Source: Nitrososphaera sp.
Lineage (GTDB): Archaea > Thermoproteota > Nitrososphaeria > Nitrososphaerales > Nitrososphaeraceae
Assembly: GCA_039938515.1 (NCBI GenBank)
Contig: JBDUUL010000005.1
Location: forward strand, 1 to 64,000
DNA length: 64,000 nt
Direction of reading: 5' to 3'
The notes under the pieces were generated by a model. It was not told the DNA's origin. It was given only the letters and a program-made list of their open reading frames with translations, and searched no databases. Below, in pieces: positions 15,666 through 23,953 of the stretch. Positions within the stretch are counted from its first letter, which is position 1; every line of letters begins with the position of its first letter. The translations under genes and the position numbers were made by a program.

Positions 15666-16466
15666 ATGACATCGCCAGCAAAAGAAAGCACGGGGAAGCA
15701 AGACAGTGCAACAGGTTCAGCGCAGGGAGATGTTAGTTACCATGTTGAACCTCACATCAAGGAGAGTAACTACATCAGAGACCTTGTGTTTGGATTTGGA
15801 GACGGTGTCAATACTTCTCTGGGAATAACCGCTGGCGTCGGCGGAGCTGATGTGTCTGCAAGCATTGTAATACTCGCCGCCCTTGTCGGCATGTTTACCG
15901 GCGCCAAGGCAATGGCTGTCCAGAATTACCTTGCCGTAAAGTCTCAGAGAGAGATTCTGCAGGCAGAGATAAAGCGCGAGGAACAGGAAATCGAGACTAT
16001 TCCGGACAAAGAGCGTGCCGAGATCGAGGAGATTTACAGGGCAAAGGGTTTTGAGGGAAAAGAACTCGAGATGGTCGTAAACAGAATTACTTCGGACAAA
16101 AAAGTCTGGCTCAAGACCATGCTCACTGAGGAGCTTGGCCTGAACCTTGACATCCTCGGCAATCCTATCAGAGGCGCTTTGGTAATGTTCGGCGCGTTCC
16201 TCCTCGGAGGCATCTTGCCGATTATCCCGTACTTTATCCTTGGAAGCGGGTTTGTGTCACTTGGAATCGCCATTTCCCTGAGCCTCTCATCCTCGTTTGT
16301 AATAGGCGCACTCAAGGCCAGGATAGCAAGAAAGAACTGGGTCATCGGGGGCATCGAGATGGCAGGCCTGGGTACAGGAATTGCCTTGGTCGGATATGGT
16401 ATCGGTTCGGAACTCGCGGCTTCTGGAGTCGTCAGCCAGCAGCTCTTGAAACAAGGGTCCGGCTAA
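15666..16466 (+). CDS. VIT1/CCC1-family Fe/Mn transporter
   Basis: A 266-residue membrane protein of the vacuolar iron transporter family. The first helix carries the family motif (RDLVFGFGDGVNTSLGITAG, 38-57) and the second contains GMFTGAKAMAVQNY. A cytosolic Glu-rich segment (about 95-160) corresponds to the metal-binding domain that feeds Fe2+ or Mn2+ to the pore. Three hydrophobic segments follow (about 170-255). Here it probably exports excess ferrous iron or manganese from the cytosol. Promoter TTTATACTCTTATA at 15624-15636 and an AGGAG site at 15651-15655 precede the ATG. Confidence 0.88.
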   Translation: MTSPAKESTGKQDSATGSAQGDVSYHVEPHIKESNYIRDLVFGFGDGVNTSLGITAGVGGADVSASIVILAALVGMFTGAKAMAVQNYLAVKSQREILQAEIKREEQEIETIPDKERAEIEEIYRAKGFEGKELEMVVNRITSDKKVWLKTMLTEELGLNLDILGNPIRGALVMFGAFLLGGILPIIPYFILGSGFVSLGIAISLSLSSSFVIGALKARIARKNWVIGGIEMAGLGTGIALVGYGIGSELAASGVVSQQLLKQGSG

Positions 16467-16497
16467 ACACGCTTGAACCGGGGGTAGACTTAATTAG

Positions 16498-16509
16498 TTA
16501 GCCTGCTAA
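16498..16509. promoter_or_regulatory. Inverted repeat upstream of marR, likely autoregulatory site
   Basis: TTAGC-CT-GCTAA forms a 5-2-5 inverted repeat, and GTTAGSC occurs twice (from 16497 and again from 16512). It lies between a TTAATTAG TATA-like element (about 16490-16497) and the MarR start at 16528, where a bound repressor would block initiation. MarR proteins commonly autoregulate. Confidence 0.45.
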
Positions 16510-16527
16510 TGGTTAGGCATCAAAGTT

Positions 16528-17088
16528 ATGCAGACAGGCCAATTCTACGACAGCAGCACGTTTGTCGTTCGCATGACATCCAAAGCCATCGAGCGAGCGA
16601 TGGATATCGAACTGCGCCGGCGGTGCAACATGACTATCGGCCAGTCAAGAGTGCTTGCCTGCCTTTATGTTGTGAGAAACGGGATGAGCCAGGCCGAGAT
16701 AGCTGACAAGCTCGGTATCGAGGCGCCGACCCTTGTGCCGATTATAGACAAACTTGAGGAGTCCGGCCTCGTCGAGCGCAAGCCCGATCCGATGGACAGG
16801 AGGACAAAGTTCGTCTTTCTCAGGGCGCCCTCAAAGGCAGTATTGACATCCATCATAGAGTGTGGCAGAAGCATCGAGTTAATTTCCCACAGGGGAATAA
16901 ATGATAGCGCCATCAAGACCACGCTTAGTGTTTTGAAAAAGATGCGCGAAAACGTCGTCCAGCATATCGGCGACGAAAGGTGGTCAGCCGACGCCTCGCA
17001 AAAGACTGACGCCATAGCCAAGTCCGGCCGAAGGGCAGCAGCGGCGAATCATGCTCCCGGCAGGCATAAGATAAGGGCAGCGCGATAG
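16528..17088 (+). CDS. MarR-family transcriptional regulator
   Basis: A 186-residue winged-helix regulator. The MarR core occupies about 10-145, with the recognition region (QAEIADKLGIEAPTLVPIID) and the wing DPMDRRTKFVFL. The final 40 residues are a basic Ala/Arg tail not typical of the family. MarR proteins release DNA when they bind phenolic or other toxic compounds and usually control a linked efflux pump; the MFS exporter starts 3 bp downstream. An inverted repeat at 16498-16509 is a candidate operator. Confidence 0.88.
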   Translation: MQTGQFYDSSTFVVRMTSKAIERAMDIELRRRCNMTIGQSRVLACLYVVRNGMSQAEIADKLGIEAPTLVPIIDKLEESGLVERKPDPMDRRTKFVFLRAPSKAVLTSIIECGRSIELISHRGINDSAIKTTLSVLKKMRENVVQHIGDERWSADASQKTDAIAKSGRRAAAANHAPGRHKIRAAR

Positions 17089-17091
17089 AAA

Positions 17092-18801
17092 ATGGAATCT
17101 GAAGACTCTCGCGCTCGAAAGGAGGAGTCAAGGCATGGCGGACGCGACGCAGGCGGACATCCAGACAGTGCCAGGCCTCCCGCGACATCTGAAAAGGTAC
17201 CGCTTTCCGCCTGGAAAACCCTGGCTATTCTGAGCTCAATCGCGACCATGATAATGTATACTGAGACTATGCTGGTTCCTTCGCTCCCCAATATTATCAA
17301 AGAATTCAATCTGCCATACAGCGTTTCTCCGTGGATCCTGACTACCTATCTGATCGTAGGCGCAGTAATGACTCCGATAGTAAGCAGCCTGGCCGAAATG
17401 CATGGAAAAAAGAAAATTCTGCTGTCCGTAATGGGAATCTATTTCCTCGGCGTCCTTATCGGAGGGTTCTCGCAGGACCTCTACGTGTTTATCTTAGCAA
17501 GAGGACTTCAGGGAGTCGGCATGTCCATGTTTCCAATTGCATTTTCGATCATAAGGGAGCAGTTCCCAAAAAGCAAGCTCGCCATTGGCCAGGGCATCAT
17601 TACATCCATGTTTGCCAGCGGTGCCATCGTCGGCCTTGTTGTAGGTGCCGCAATTGCCTCGGGCTCCGGCTGGAGGATGACTTTTCTTTCCATTATCCCC
17701 ATCACCATACTGCTGCCATTTCTTGTTTGGAGGTTTACAAAGATTGGCGAGGTTCACTCTGACTGGGCTGCTGCCAAGTTCAGCCCAGCCTCAAGACAGG
17801 GAGGCGCTGCGGAGCCTCCCGCGGCCAGCAACTTCGCGGCAGGTCATCAAGGAAGCGACCAGCGTTCGGGACTCGCTGGGAAGACAGGCCTGGGTGCTCC
17901 GAAACCTCGCAGGACGCTTGACATCATTGGCGCAGGACTGCTTGCCATTGCCATCTCGACCTTCCTGATAACACTGACCCTCATTGAAACCACTCAGACC
18001 CAGACGACCGGGTCGACCACCATAAGTTCGTCGAACAATTCGGCGGAACTGGCTGCGTTTGCGCTGGCCTGTATTGTGTCCGTTGCCCTGTTCCTGCGGA
18101 ATGAGAAGCGGGCGGCAAATCCGCTCATAGACCTGGGACTGTTGCGCAACAGGGTGTTATTGTTTTCAAATATCCTGATCCTCATCCTGGGGTTCTCGAT
18201 GTTCATGGTGTTTCAAACGATACCCATACTTGCTGAAAGCCCGCCACCGGCAGGCTTTGGCGTGAACATAATCGGGGCAGGTCAAATTCAGCTGCCATTT
18301 GCGTTAATACTTTTGATTTTCGGGCCAACGTCCGGGTTTATCGTGTCAAGGCTTGGTTCCATTCGGCCTACAGTGCTCGGATATGCCATCAATGCAGGTG
18401 GGTTTTTCATGCTCACAGCATTTCACTCTCAACCGTGGATGGTGTCTGCGGCTCTTGCAACCATTTCCACGGGCATCTCGCTTGGAAGCGTTGGACTCAT
18501 GAATATAATCCTGCTCGCAACGCCGTTTCAGAAAATGGTGACCTCGGTAGGAATGACAACAGTCTTGAGAATACTGGGTAGTGCTGTCGGGCCGGCAATT
18601 GCTGGAGTGGTTATGCAGTTGAACCTGACAACAGTGGCCGGCCACGCTGGAAGGTACCCGTCCATGGGTTCGTACACAATTATATTCCTGGCAGCGGCCC
18701 TCGTGTCAGTACTATCGGTCGTCATGGCCCTCAGCATAAGGCGGCACCTCATCAAGGGCCAGACTGCAGCGGAAGCAAGTCCCCGTTCTGACACGGCATA
18801 G
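17092..18801 (+). CDS. MFS drug efflux transporter (DHA2, EmrB/QacA type)
   Basis: A 569-residue major facilitator with about 14 hydrophobic segments, the DHA2 plan. Motif C-like and antiporter motifs are visible (LARGLQGVGMSMFPIAFSII; GSGWRMTFL). The first 38 residues are hydrophilic. A poorly conserved cytosolic loop of about 60 residues (about 220-280, rich in Ala, Gly, Ser) splits the two halves. It lies 3 bp after a MarR gene, so the pair resembles an emrR-emrB regulator/exporter unit. It uses the proton gradient to expel hydrophobic compounds; the specific substrate is unknown. Confidence 0.9.
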   Translation: MESEDSRARKEESRHGGRDAGGHPDSARPPATSEKVPLSAWKTLAILSSIATMIMYTETMLVPSLPNIIKEFNLPYSVSPWILTTYLIVGAVMTPIVSSLAEMHGKKKILLSVMGIYFLGVLIGGFSQDLYVFILARGLQGVGMSMFPIAFSIIREQFPKSKLAIGQGIITSMFASGAIVGLVVGAAIASGSGWRMTFLSIIPITILLPFLVWRFTKIGEVHSDWAAAKFSPASRQGGAAEPPAASNFAAGHQGSDQRSGLAGKTGLGAPKPRRTLDIIGAGLLAIAISTFLITLTLIETTQTQTTGSTTISSSNNSAELAAFALACIVSVALFLRNEKRAANPLIDLGLLRNRVLLFSNILILILGFSMFMVFQTIPILAESPPPAGFGVNIIGAGQIQLPFALILLIFGPTSGFIVSRLGSIRPTVLGYAINAGGFFMLTAFHSQPWMVSAALATISTGISLGSVGLMNIILLATPFQKMVTSVGMTTVLRILGSAVGPAIAGVVMQLNLTTVAGHAGRYPSMGSYTIIFLAAALVSVLSVVMALSIRRHLIKGQTAAEASPRSDTA

Positions 18802-18851
18802 ACCTAGTGAATTGCGCGTGAATATCCGATAGACGCCAATGAATTAGTGCA

Positions 18852-19043
18852 ATGGGAACAAATCCTGGAGTCGGCAAGATGCCAAACAGGGGGCTTGGCA
18901 GGCAGATCGGAACTGATGACCCTGAAAGGGACAGCCGTGATAAAGACACCAATGTCCAGGAGATATCGACGGACATGCACACGGGAAACAATCCCGGCGG
19001 AGGGACGAACTTCCAGCATCAAAGGAAGGACTCGTCTAGCTGA
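18852..19043 (+). CDS. 63-residue hydrophilic protein
   Basis: ATG at 18852 opens a 63-residue frame rich in Gly, Asn, Asp and Arg with no hydrophobic core (GKMPNRGLGRQIG, DPERDSRDKDTN), so it is probably disordered. Overlapping frames on both strands exist, but this one has the composition of a real disordered thaumarchaeal protein. A second in-frame ATG lies at 18879. No strong promoter element is seen. It could be the tail of the MFS transcription unit, 50 bp downstream. Confidence 0.4.
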   Translation: MGTNPGVGKMPNRGLGRQIGTDDPERDSRDKDTNVQEISTDMHTGNNPGGGTNFQHQRKDSSS

Positions 19044-19093
19044 AGCACGCGGCCTTTCCCGCAAAGCGAAGTAGGCAACTTCTGAGCACGGTA

Positions 19094-19990
19094 CTATTTT
19101 TGAAAATATGACAACGCCTCGTGGATATTTGAGACTTCAACGACCTTCATCCCGTACTTGGCAGTCGTAATGTCAGAAAGCGGCTTCAGTTCTGACTGGC
19201 AGGTTCGGTAAACTATTGGTCCCTGCTGGCTTTGCGAGCATGTCTCCGCAGGGTACGATGACTGGCCGGGGGGAACAAGGAATATTTTGGCGCCGTACTG
19301 CCCTGCAGCTTCGGCCTTTTGTTCCACCCCTCCGATCTGCCCGATTGAGCCGTCAGGATTTATTGTTCCGGTCATGAGCACGTCTCGGCTGATTGACTTG
19401 TTCTGGAGCTCCGAGGCAAGCAAGACAGTCATTGCGCCCCCCGCGCTGCCTCCATCAACCGACTGCAAGTCCGCAGCGTTTCCTCTCGAACTGATAGAAA
19501 AAATAATGTCGCGGTTTGACAGGTCTGTTCCTGTAATCGACTGGGCAACCTTTACCGCGGTCTTCGCCGACGACTGAAAATCAACCCCGGTTGGCACTGC
19601 AGTATTTACAAGCACCCTTCCTTCACCTCCGTCCTTAATGTCAACTACTATCTCCATCACGGTCCCCTGGTACTGCACTGATTGGAAGAAACCGTCGGTC
19701 ACAGGTATGGTCTTTACAGCCACAGCAGTAATGGACTGGTGCTGGCCAGTTATCCCGGCACCCTTTACAGGTGGCGTCACTGTAACTGAGGGTGCTGAAG
19801 CGTTCGCGGCTTTGATAACAGTCTCGTTAGCCGAAGCCGAACTTGCTATCTGCTTTCGAAGGTTATCGTTATCTGCATGAGTCTTTGTCACTAGCTGTGC
19901 GAGGCTCTGTGCCTGCTGGTAAAGAAGCGCATTGGCGATAACTGAAATCACGAGCACGGCTGACAGGAGGACCGTGACAGTATTTGCCAT
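19094..19990 (-). CDS. Membrane-anchored Lon-like serine protease (S16 domain without ATPase)
   Basis: From the ATG at 19990 this is a 298-residue protein. It starts with a signal anchor, then a coiled or Ser/Thr-rich stem, then a Lon-type proteolytic domain. The catalytic dyad is visible: Ser in VDGGSAGGAM and Lys in GGVEQKAEAA (S190 and K233 counted from an upstream ATG at 20014; subtract 8 for this start). It belongs to the archaeal ATPase-free Lon relatives (COG1750), probably acting on the outer face of the membrane. SD-like AGGAAAGGA precedes the ATG at 19990, and an AT-rich TATA-like element (ATAAATAA, about 20019-20026) lies about 33 bp upstream, so I prefer this start. Confidence 0.82.
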   Translation of the reverse strand: MANTVTVLLSAVLVISVIANALLYQQAQSLAQLVTKTHADNDNLRKQIASSASANETVIKAANASAPSVTVTPPVKGAGITGQHQSITAVAVKTIPVTDGFFQSVQYQGTVMEIVVDIKDGGEGRVLVNTAVPTGVDFQSSAKTAVKVAQSITGTDLSNRDIIFSISSRGNAADLQSVDGGSAGGAMTVLLASELQNKSISRDVLMTGTINPDGSIGQIGGVEQKAEAAGQYGAKIFLVPPGQSSYPAETCSQSQQGPIVYRTCQSELKPLSDITTAKYGMKVVEVSNIHEALSYFQK

Positions 19991-20110
19991 GGAACATCCT
20001 TTCCTAGCTACCATTCGAAATTATTTATGTTTCTGCGCTATAGAATCCCGAAAGAGGTTCGGTCAGACTGAGGCGATACGCTTTATTTGTGTCCTCCCCA
20101 ATGTTGCTTG

Positions 20111-20485
20111 ATGACGTCCGACAGCATATCAGATCTTGCAGGCCAAAAGTACCTCAACGTCGAGACTTACCGGAAAAGCGGCAGGGCTGTTTCGACACCC
20201 GTTTGGTTTACCGTTGAAGGAGGCAGAATTTTCGTCGTAACAAGGTCGGACACCGGGAAAATAAAGCGCCTGAGAAATAACAGCAATGTGCGGTTCATGC
20301 CATGCGGTTCAAGGGGACAGCCAAAGGGCGAATGGAGAAATGGTACTGCCGCACTGTGCAATGCCGAAGAATTGGAGATTGCGGTCAGGGGCCGGAACAA
20401 GAAATACGGATTTCAGGCAAAACTGACAGGGCTCTTGTCAAGGTCGAAGGGCGATCTGGTGGCTTTTGCGATATCGCCAGCCTAG
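20111..20485 (+). CDS. PPOX-class F420/FMN-dependent oxidoreductase
   Basis: From the ATG at 20111 the protein has 124 residues and the split-beta-barrel pattern of PPOX proteins: YRKSGRAVSTPVWFTVEGGR followed by IFVVTRSDTGKIKRLRNN and VRFMPC. In F420-making archaea and actinobacteria this subgroup (TIGR03666-like) reduces substrates with F420H2. Making F420 here is plausible because cofE lies in the same window. A CTTTATTTG TATA box at 20081-20089 sits 26 bp before 20111, which sets the start; an upstream in-frame ATG at 20087 is not needed. Confidence 0.8.
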   Translation: MTSDSISDLAGQKYLNVETYRKSGRAVSTPVWFTVEGGRIFVVTRSDTGKIKRLRNNSNVRFMPCGSRGQPKGEWRNGTAALCNAEELEIAVRGRNKKYGFQAKLTGLLSRSKGDLVAFAISPA

Positions 20486-20777
20486 GTTTTTCGTTGGCAA
20501 GTTGTCTCGCATTATTGTGGTTTTGACCGCATACGCATAATTCCAAAGGGCAATCGCGCCTGCTGCAGTAGGAGTTTAAAAGAAAAAACAATCTCGGCAG
20601 CAGAAGCGGTATTAGGTGAAATCCAGCAGCATCAAGGCGATAGTAGTTTGTAAGATTCCTAGTATGCATAATAGACGTACGCGCCGCTTAATACAATTCA
20701 TTCCATGAATTACTTTGATTACAATGGCTCTTGTCGGTTTTATTTCCGGGAGCGTTCTTTCGGAGGTAAATGAGTAG

Positions 20778-21248
20778 ATGCCGAGGTACCTCGGTGTCAT
20801 GATTCTGGCAATCGCCATAATGGCCATAGCCTACGTAGGACGAGACCACCCCGGCACGCTCCTTCAGGATTCGGTCAGCTACTTTAGTTCAATTGGAGCA
20901 AGCGCTGCAACTTCCTCTTTGACGGACAAGCCTGATGGCAGCCTTCCAAACCGGTTCGACCAAGGACAGGTGAAGCAGTACGTCCAGGAAAAGTTTACTC
21001 AAGGACTCGGTCAAGGCGCTGCTGGAGAGGACACGGTCTCTCAGGCAATTGCATCTGATTCAGCAGTCCTTTCGGCAACGGCGGATAACACCACATCGGC
21101 GGATCAGTCCCTGCTAAGTTCGCTAACGGGCACGGCCGGCTCACCTCCCAACGCACAAGATCAACCGGCGATAAACTCGTATATAGTGCAAAAATTTCAC
21201 GAAGGTGAGGCTTCCGGTTCTGCAGGCGCAAGACACTCGCTGAACTAG
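20778..21248 (+). CDS. Membrane-anchored protein with a duplicated motif
   Basis: A 156-residue protein with an N-terminal hydrophobic anchor (5-20) and a polar Ser/Ala/Asp-rich body. Residues 64-83 (QVKQYVQEKFTQGLGQGAAG) and 131-150 (AINSYIVQKFHEGEASGSAG) are similar, indicating an internal repeat. No known family. GGAGG at 20762-20766 precedes the ATG by 11 nt; a TTAATACAA element at about 20679-20687 would give a leader of about 70 nt. Probably extracytoplasmic. Confidence 0.65.
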   Translation: MPRYLGVMILAIAIMAIAYVGRDHPGTLLQDSVSYFSSIGASAATSSLTDKPDGSLPNRFDQGQVKQYVQEKFTQGLGQGAAGEDTVSQAIASDSAVLSATADNTTSADQSLLSSLTGTAGSPPNAQDQPAINSYIVQKFHEGEASGSAGARHSLN

Positions 21249-21503
21249 CCTGTTGATGTTTTGACAATTAAATCCGTGGCCCCCCTCCCCCCAGGGTGCT
21301 TCATGCCTTATTACATGCCCGTTTCAGATAACTAGCAACCCCGCAGGCGCTTGATGTAGCCAACGCATTCTGATTGTTCAGGCCGCGGGGGTCCTCCCCC
21401 ATTCCCGACAGGAATTGGAATGTCAACTCAAGCTCGATGTGCAAAAACTTGTCTATGTTAGATTGTAACCAAAGCAATACATAATACGTCTGACTCGAAT
21501 CAT

Positions 21504-22172
21504 GTGCAGCCGATGGCCCTGCTCGAACTCTTGCAGCCGCTCGTTACGGCGATCACTTCTTGGATATCAAGCCTCGGGTATATCGGGATCTTTGGGCTGA
21601 TGGTACTTGAAAGCGCCCTCATTCCGATTCCAAGCGAAATTATAATGCCGTTTTCAGGTTACCTTGCTTCCACCGGCAGGTTCGAGCCCTGGGCAGTGGT
21701 GCTTGCCGGTACCCTTGGCAATCTTGTCGGGTCTGTCCTTACATACTACCTGGGATTAAAAGCGGGGAGGGCATTGATCCTGAGGTACGGGAGGTATGTG
21801 CTTTTCCGCGAGTCGCACCTCCGAACCGTCGAAGGCTGGTTTTCAAAGTACGGTGACAGGACTGCCTTCATTGGTAGGCTGTTGCCGGGTGTGCGAACCT
21901 ATGTCTCGCTGCCGGCAGGAATTGGTGAAATGAGGATAGGCCGGTTTGTGGTATACACTTTTGTCGGCTCGCTTATCTGGAATTCGATGCTGACTTTTGT
22001 CGGCATGCAGCTTGGTGAAAACTGGAAGAATATTGACAAGTATTCAATCTACCTTGACCTGGCCGCGGCTGCAGCAGTTCTGGGCTTTGTCATATGGTTT
22101 GTCAGGGCGAGCAGAAGCTCCGGAAAAGACCCTAAGGCTCGACAACCGTCAAAGGAAAAAAGTCAGAATTAA
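21504..22172 (+). CDS. DedA-family membrane protein (VTT domain)
   Basis: A 222-residue protein of the DedA/SNARE-associated family. Visible motifs are LESALIPIPSE (re-entrant loop), GNLVGSVLTYYLG, and FIGRLLPGVRTYVSLPAG with the conserved GR and PG-R residues. Five to six membrane segments are expected. DedA proteins flip phospholipids or carrier lipids and maintain membrane homeostasis. The start is GTG at 21504, with an alternative ATG at 21513; a CATAATAC element lies at about 21479-21486. The Lys/Arg-rich C-terminus is cytosolic. Confidence 0.9.
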   Translation: MQPMALLELLQPLVTAITSWISSLGYIGIFGLMVLESALIPIPSEIIMPFSGYLASTGRFEPWAVVLAGTLGNLVGSVLTYYLGLKAGRALILRYGRYVLFRESHLRTVEGWFSKYGDRTAFIGRLLPGVRTYVSLPAGIGEMRIGRFVVYTFVGSLIWNSMLTFVGMQLGENWKNIDKYSIYLDLAAAAAVLGFVIWFVRASRSSGKDPKARQPSKEKSQN

Positions 22173-22233
22173 AAAGAGAGGATATGCCGCCCGCCTGTCA
22201 AGGAGGGCAGAATATTTTCCTGCGTTCTAGTTC

Positions 22234-22842
22234 CTAGCCACTAGATGCACCTGTTTCTTCTGCGACCGTGGTTCTTATGAGGTGGTAGTCAAACAGCGAG
22301 TGGCTTCCTGCCAACTTTAGATCAAAGGTCTGCACGCCGGACCAGCCAGAGCTAATTACCATGCTGCCATCCAGGTGTGACGCCGGGTTCTTTATCGAGT
22401 GCGAGGCCACTGAGAGCAGGGTGATGTTCTGGGTCACAGGGCTGTTGTCAATCGCCGTTTCGGTTCCGTTTGTATTAGAAGCAGACACATGGGCGAGAGT
22501 TAAAGACACGGTGTCCGCCGACTTTTCAACGACTCCCAGCACCTTCACTCCGGGGACCAGACTGTAGCTCTGCTCCGTAAGGCCTCTCCATCTCAGGTTT
22601 CGTTCCGCTCTGTCCTCCATGGCCATCAGTCTCTTTATCTTGGCGTCAACGTTTGGTTTTGCATTCCCGCCTGTGGCTGCACCGGTTGTGCTCGTGCTGT
22701 TGTTCGTATTGTTTGCATTCTGCTGCTGGGCAAATGCCTGCCCCGTGCTAAGAGACGCGGCGGCAATTGAACCCAATACGGCGGCGACTATTACTGCTGC
22801 CAGCGTCGCCTTTCGTGCGTTCCATGTTTTGTTTGCTGACAT
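22234..22842 (-). CDS. Secreted protein of unknown function
   Basis: A 202-residue protein with a clear signal peptide (residues 1-39, cleaved near GQAFAQQ), a Asn/Thr/Gly linker, then a single globular domain rich in beta strands (VKVLGVVEKSADTVSLTLA, NITLLSVASHSI). No family is recognised. A TTAAAT element at about 22872-22879 lies about 33 bp upstream of the ATG. Thaumarchaeal genomes encode many such Asn/Thr-rich exported proteins. Confidence 0.65.
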   Translation of the reverse strand: MSANKTWNARKATLAAVIVAAVLGSIAAASLSTGQAFAQQQNANNTNNSTSTTGAATGGNAKPNVDAKIKRLMAMEDRAERNLRWRGLTEQSYSLVPGVKVLGVVEKSADTVSLTLAHVSASNTNGTETAIDNSPVTQNITLLSVASHSIKNPASHLDGSMVISSGWSGVQTFDLKLAGSHSLFDYHLIRTTVAEETGASSG

Positions 22843-23017
22843 TTTTTGTCGGCAACAGTAAGCTGCCTGCAGATTTAAGAAATTGCGAAACCTTGGAAAC
22901 TAACATGGTTAATGGAGTTCGGCTCTATGTCGCCAAAGATTGCATGTAATTATCGTGACACCAGGAGACTCTTGCCGCAGTAGGGAAATCGTGCCCCGAG
23001 CGGTGCACCTATACAGG

Positions 23018-23404
23018 TTATCTCAATAGCTTGTATGTGCCGTATGCCATCCTAAGCGCAGGGTGGGCATGAGCGATGGATTCCGCAAGAATTCCCGCAC
23101 GCTGCCGCACAAACTCGACGATACTGTCAAAAGTACCGAGGCTGCGCTGAAGGGCAGCAAGGCCAGCAGGCGTTATTATGAAATAGGTTCTCCTGATAAT
23201 CCTCATGCGCCGCCTGTGGACGGTATCCACGTAGCCGTACAGCATAAGGTCATTGAGGATGGAAGAAAGAGCATACTGGTCCACTTCGACTAATTTTGAC
23301 AACCGCTTCTCGGTTCTGGCCTGTTTTTTTAAAATTTTCAAGATGCGGAGCTGCAGTGCGTCAAGAGGCATTGTATTGTCCAGCTCAATCTCTCGATAGC
23401 TCAA
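23018..23404 (-). CDS. Winged-helix DNA-binding protein
   Basis: A 128-residue protein. Residues 12-85 fit a winged helix: LQLRILKILKKQARTEKRLS, a second helix LSSILNDLMLYGYV, and a wing HRRRMRIIRRTYFIITPAG. The C-terminal 40 residues are helical and may mediate dimerisation. It resembles archaeal PadR/ArsR-like regulators in layout, but I cannot assign a subfamily. The start is TTG at 23404, 27 bp after a TATA-like CATAAGC (about 23426-23433). Confidence 0.65.
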   Translation of the reverse strand: MSYREIELDNTMPLDALQLRILKILKKQARTEKRLSKLVEVDQYALSSILNDLMLYGYVDTVHRRRMRIIRRTYFIITPAGLAALQRSLGTFDSIVEFVRQRAGILAESIAHAHPALRMAYGTYKLLR

Positions 23405-23486
23405 CGAGTCTTTAATCGCGCTCCTTGCTTATGACTATTTGCCATAGTTGCGGTTTGATCGGCCGGGCGATGATGTTTTGTCGAGT

Positions 23487-23693
23487 CTATGCTTCCGCTG
23501 CAAACTCGCTTTCGCGGGCGGCCAAGTCGTGGGAATTTTCAGGGTGAAGTATTGCAAGAGCATGCTCCAAGCCGCAGCATGAGCACTGGGACTCGATGCA
23601 CGAAGTCCTGGAATCATGGGAGCATCCGCTGCAAGTGCAGTGATACACTCCGGAATTCGGGGTCTTTGAATTTTCTAGCATTGCCGTTGACAA
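23487..23693 (-). CDS. Cys-rich mini-protein, paralogue of the 847-1047 gene
   Basis: A 68-residue protein with C19, C21, C24, H26, C32, C37, C39 and C40. All eight fall at exactly the spacing found in the 847-1047 protein, with shared residues HDSR/HESR, C-[IV]-ES-x-C and LE. The flanking N- and C-termini differ. This pattern suggests a compact metal-binding module. The start is TTG at 23693, about 31 bp after a TATA-like CTTAAAAT (about 23720-23728); an in-frame ATG follows at 23681. Function unknown. Confidence 0.7.
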   Translation of the reverse strand: MSTAMLENSKTPNSGVYHCTCSGCSHDSRTSCIESQCSCCGLEHALAILHPENSHDLAARESEFAAEA

Positions 23694-23953
23694 ACCAAGT
23701 GGTAAGTTGTCTGGAACGGATTTTAAGCTAATGTAGAATATTTCTTACTAAAATAATCAGTATTTTTTTACCTAACTTAGGCCGACCGTATGCGCCTGCA
23801 ATACGGGCAAAGCGGTGGACGGGTCCCCGAAGAAGCACCAAAGTTTTCACAACGCTTTAGCCAGATAATGAGCTGTAGCTCTAGCTCCAGCTAACCCTTA
23901 GCTTTTATTTCTTAGCTGGCATTAAATTCATTATCGAGCTCAAGGTAAGCTGG

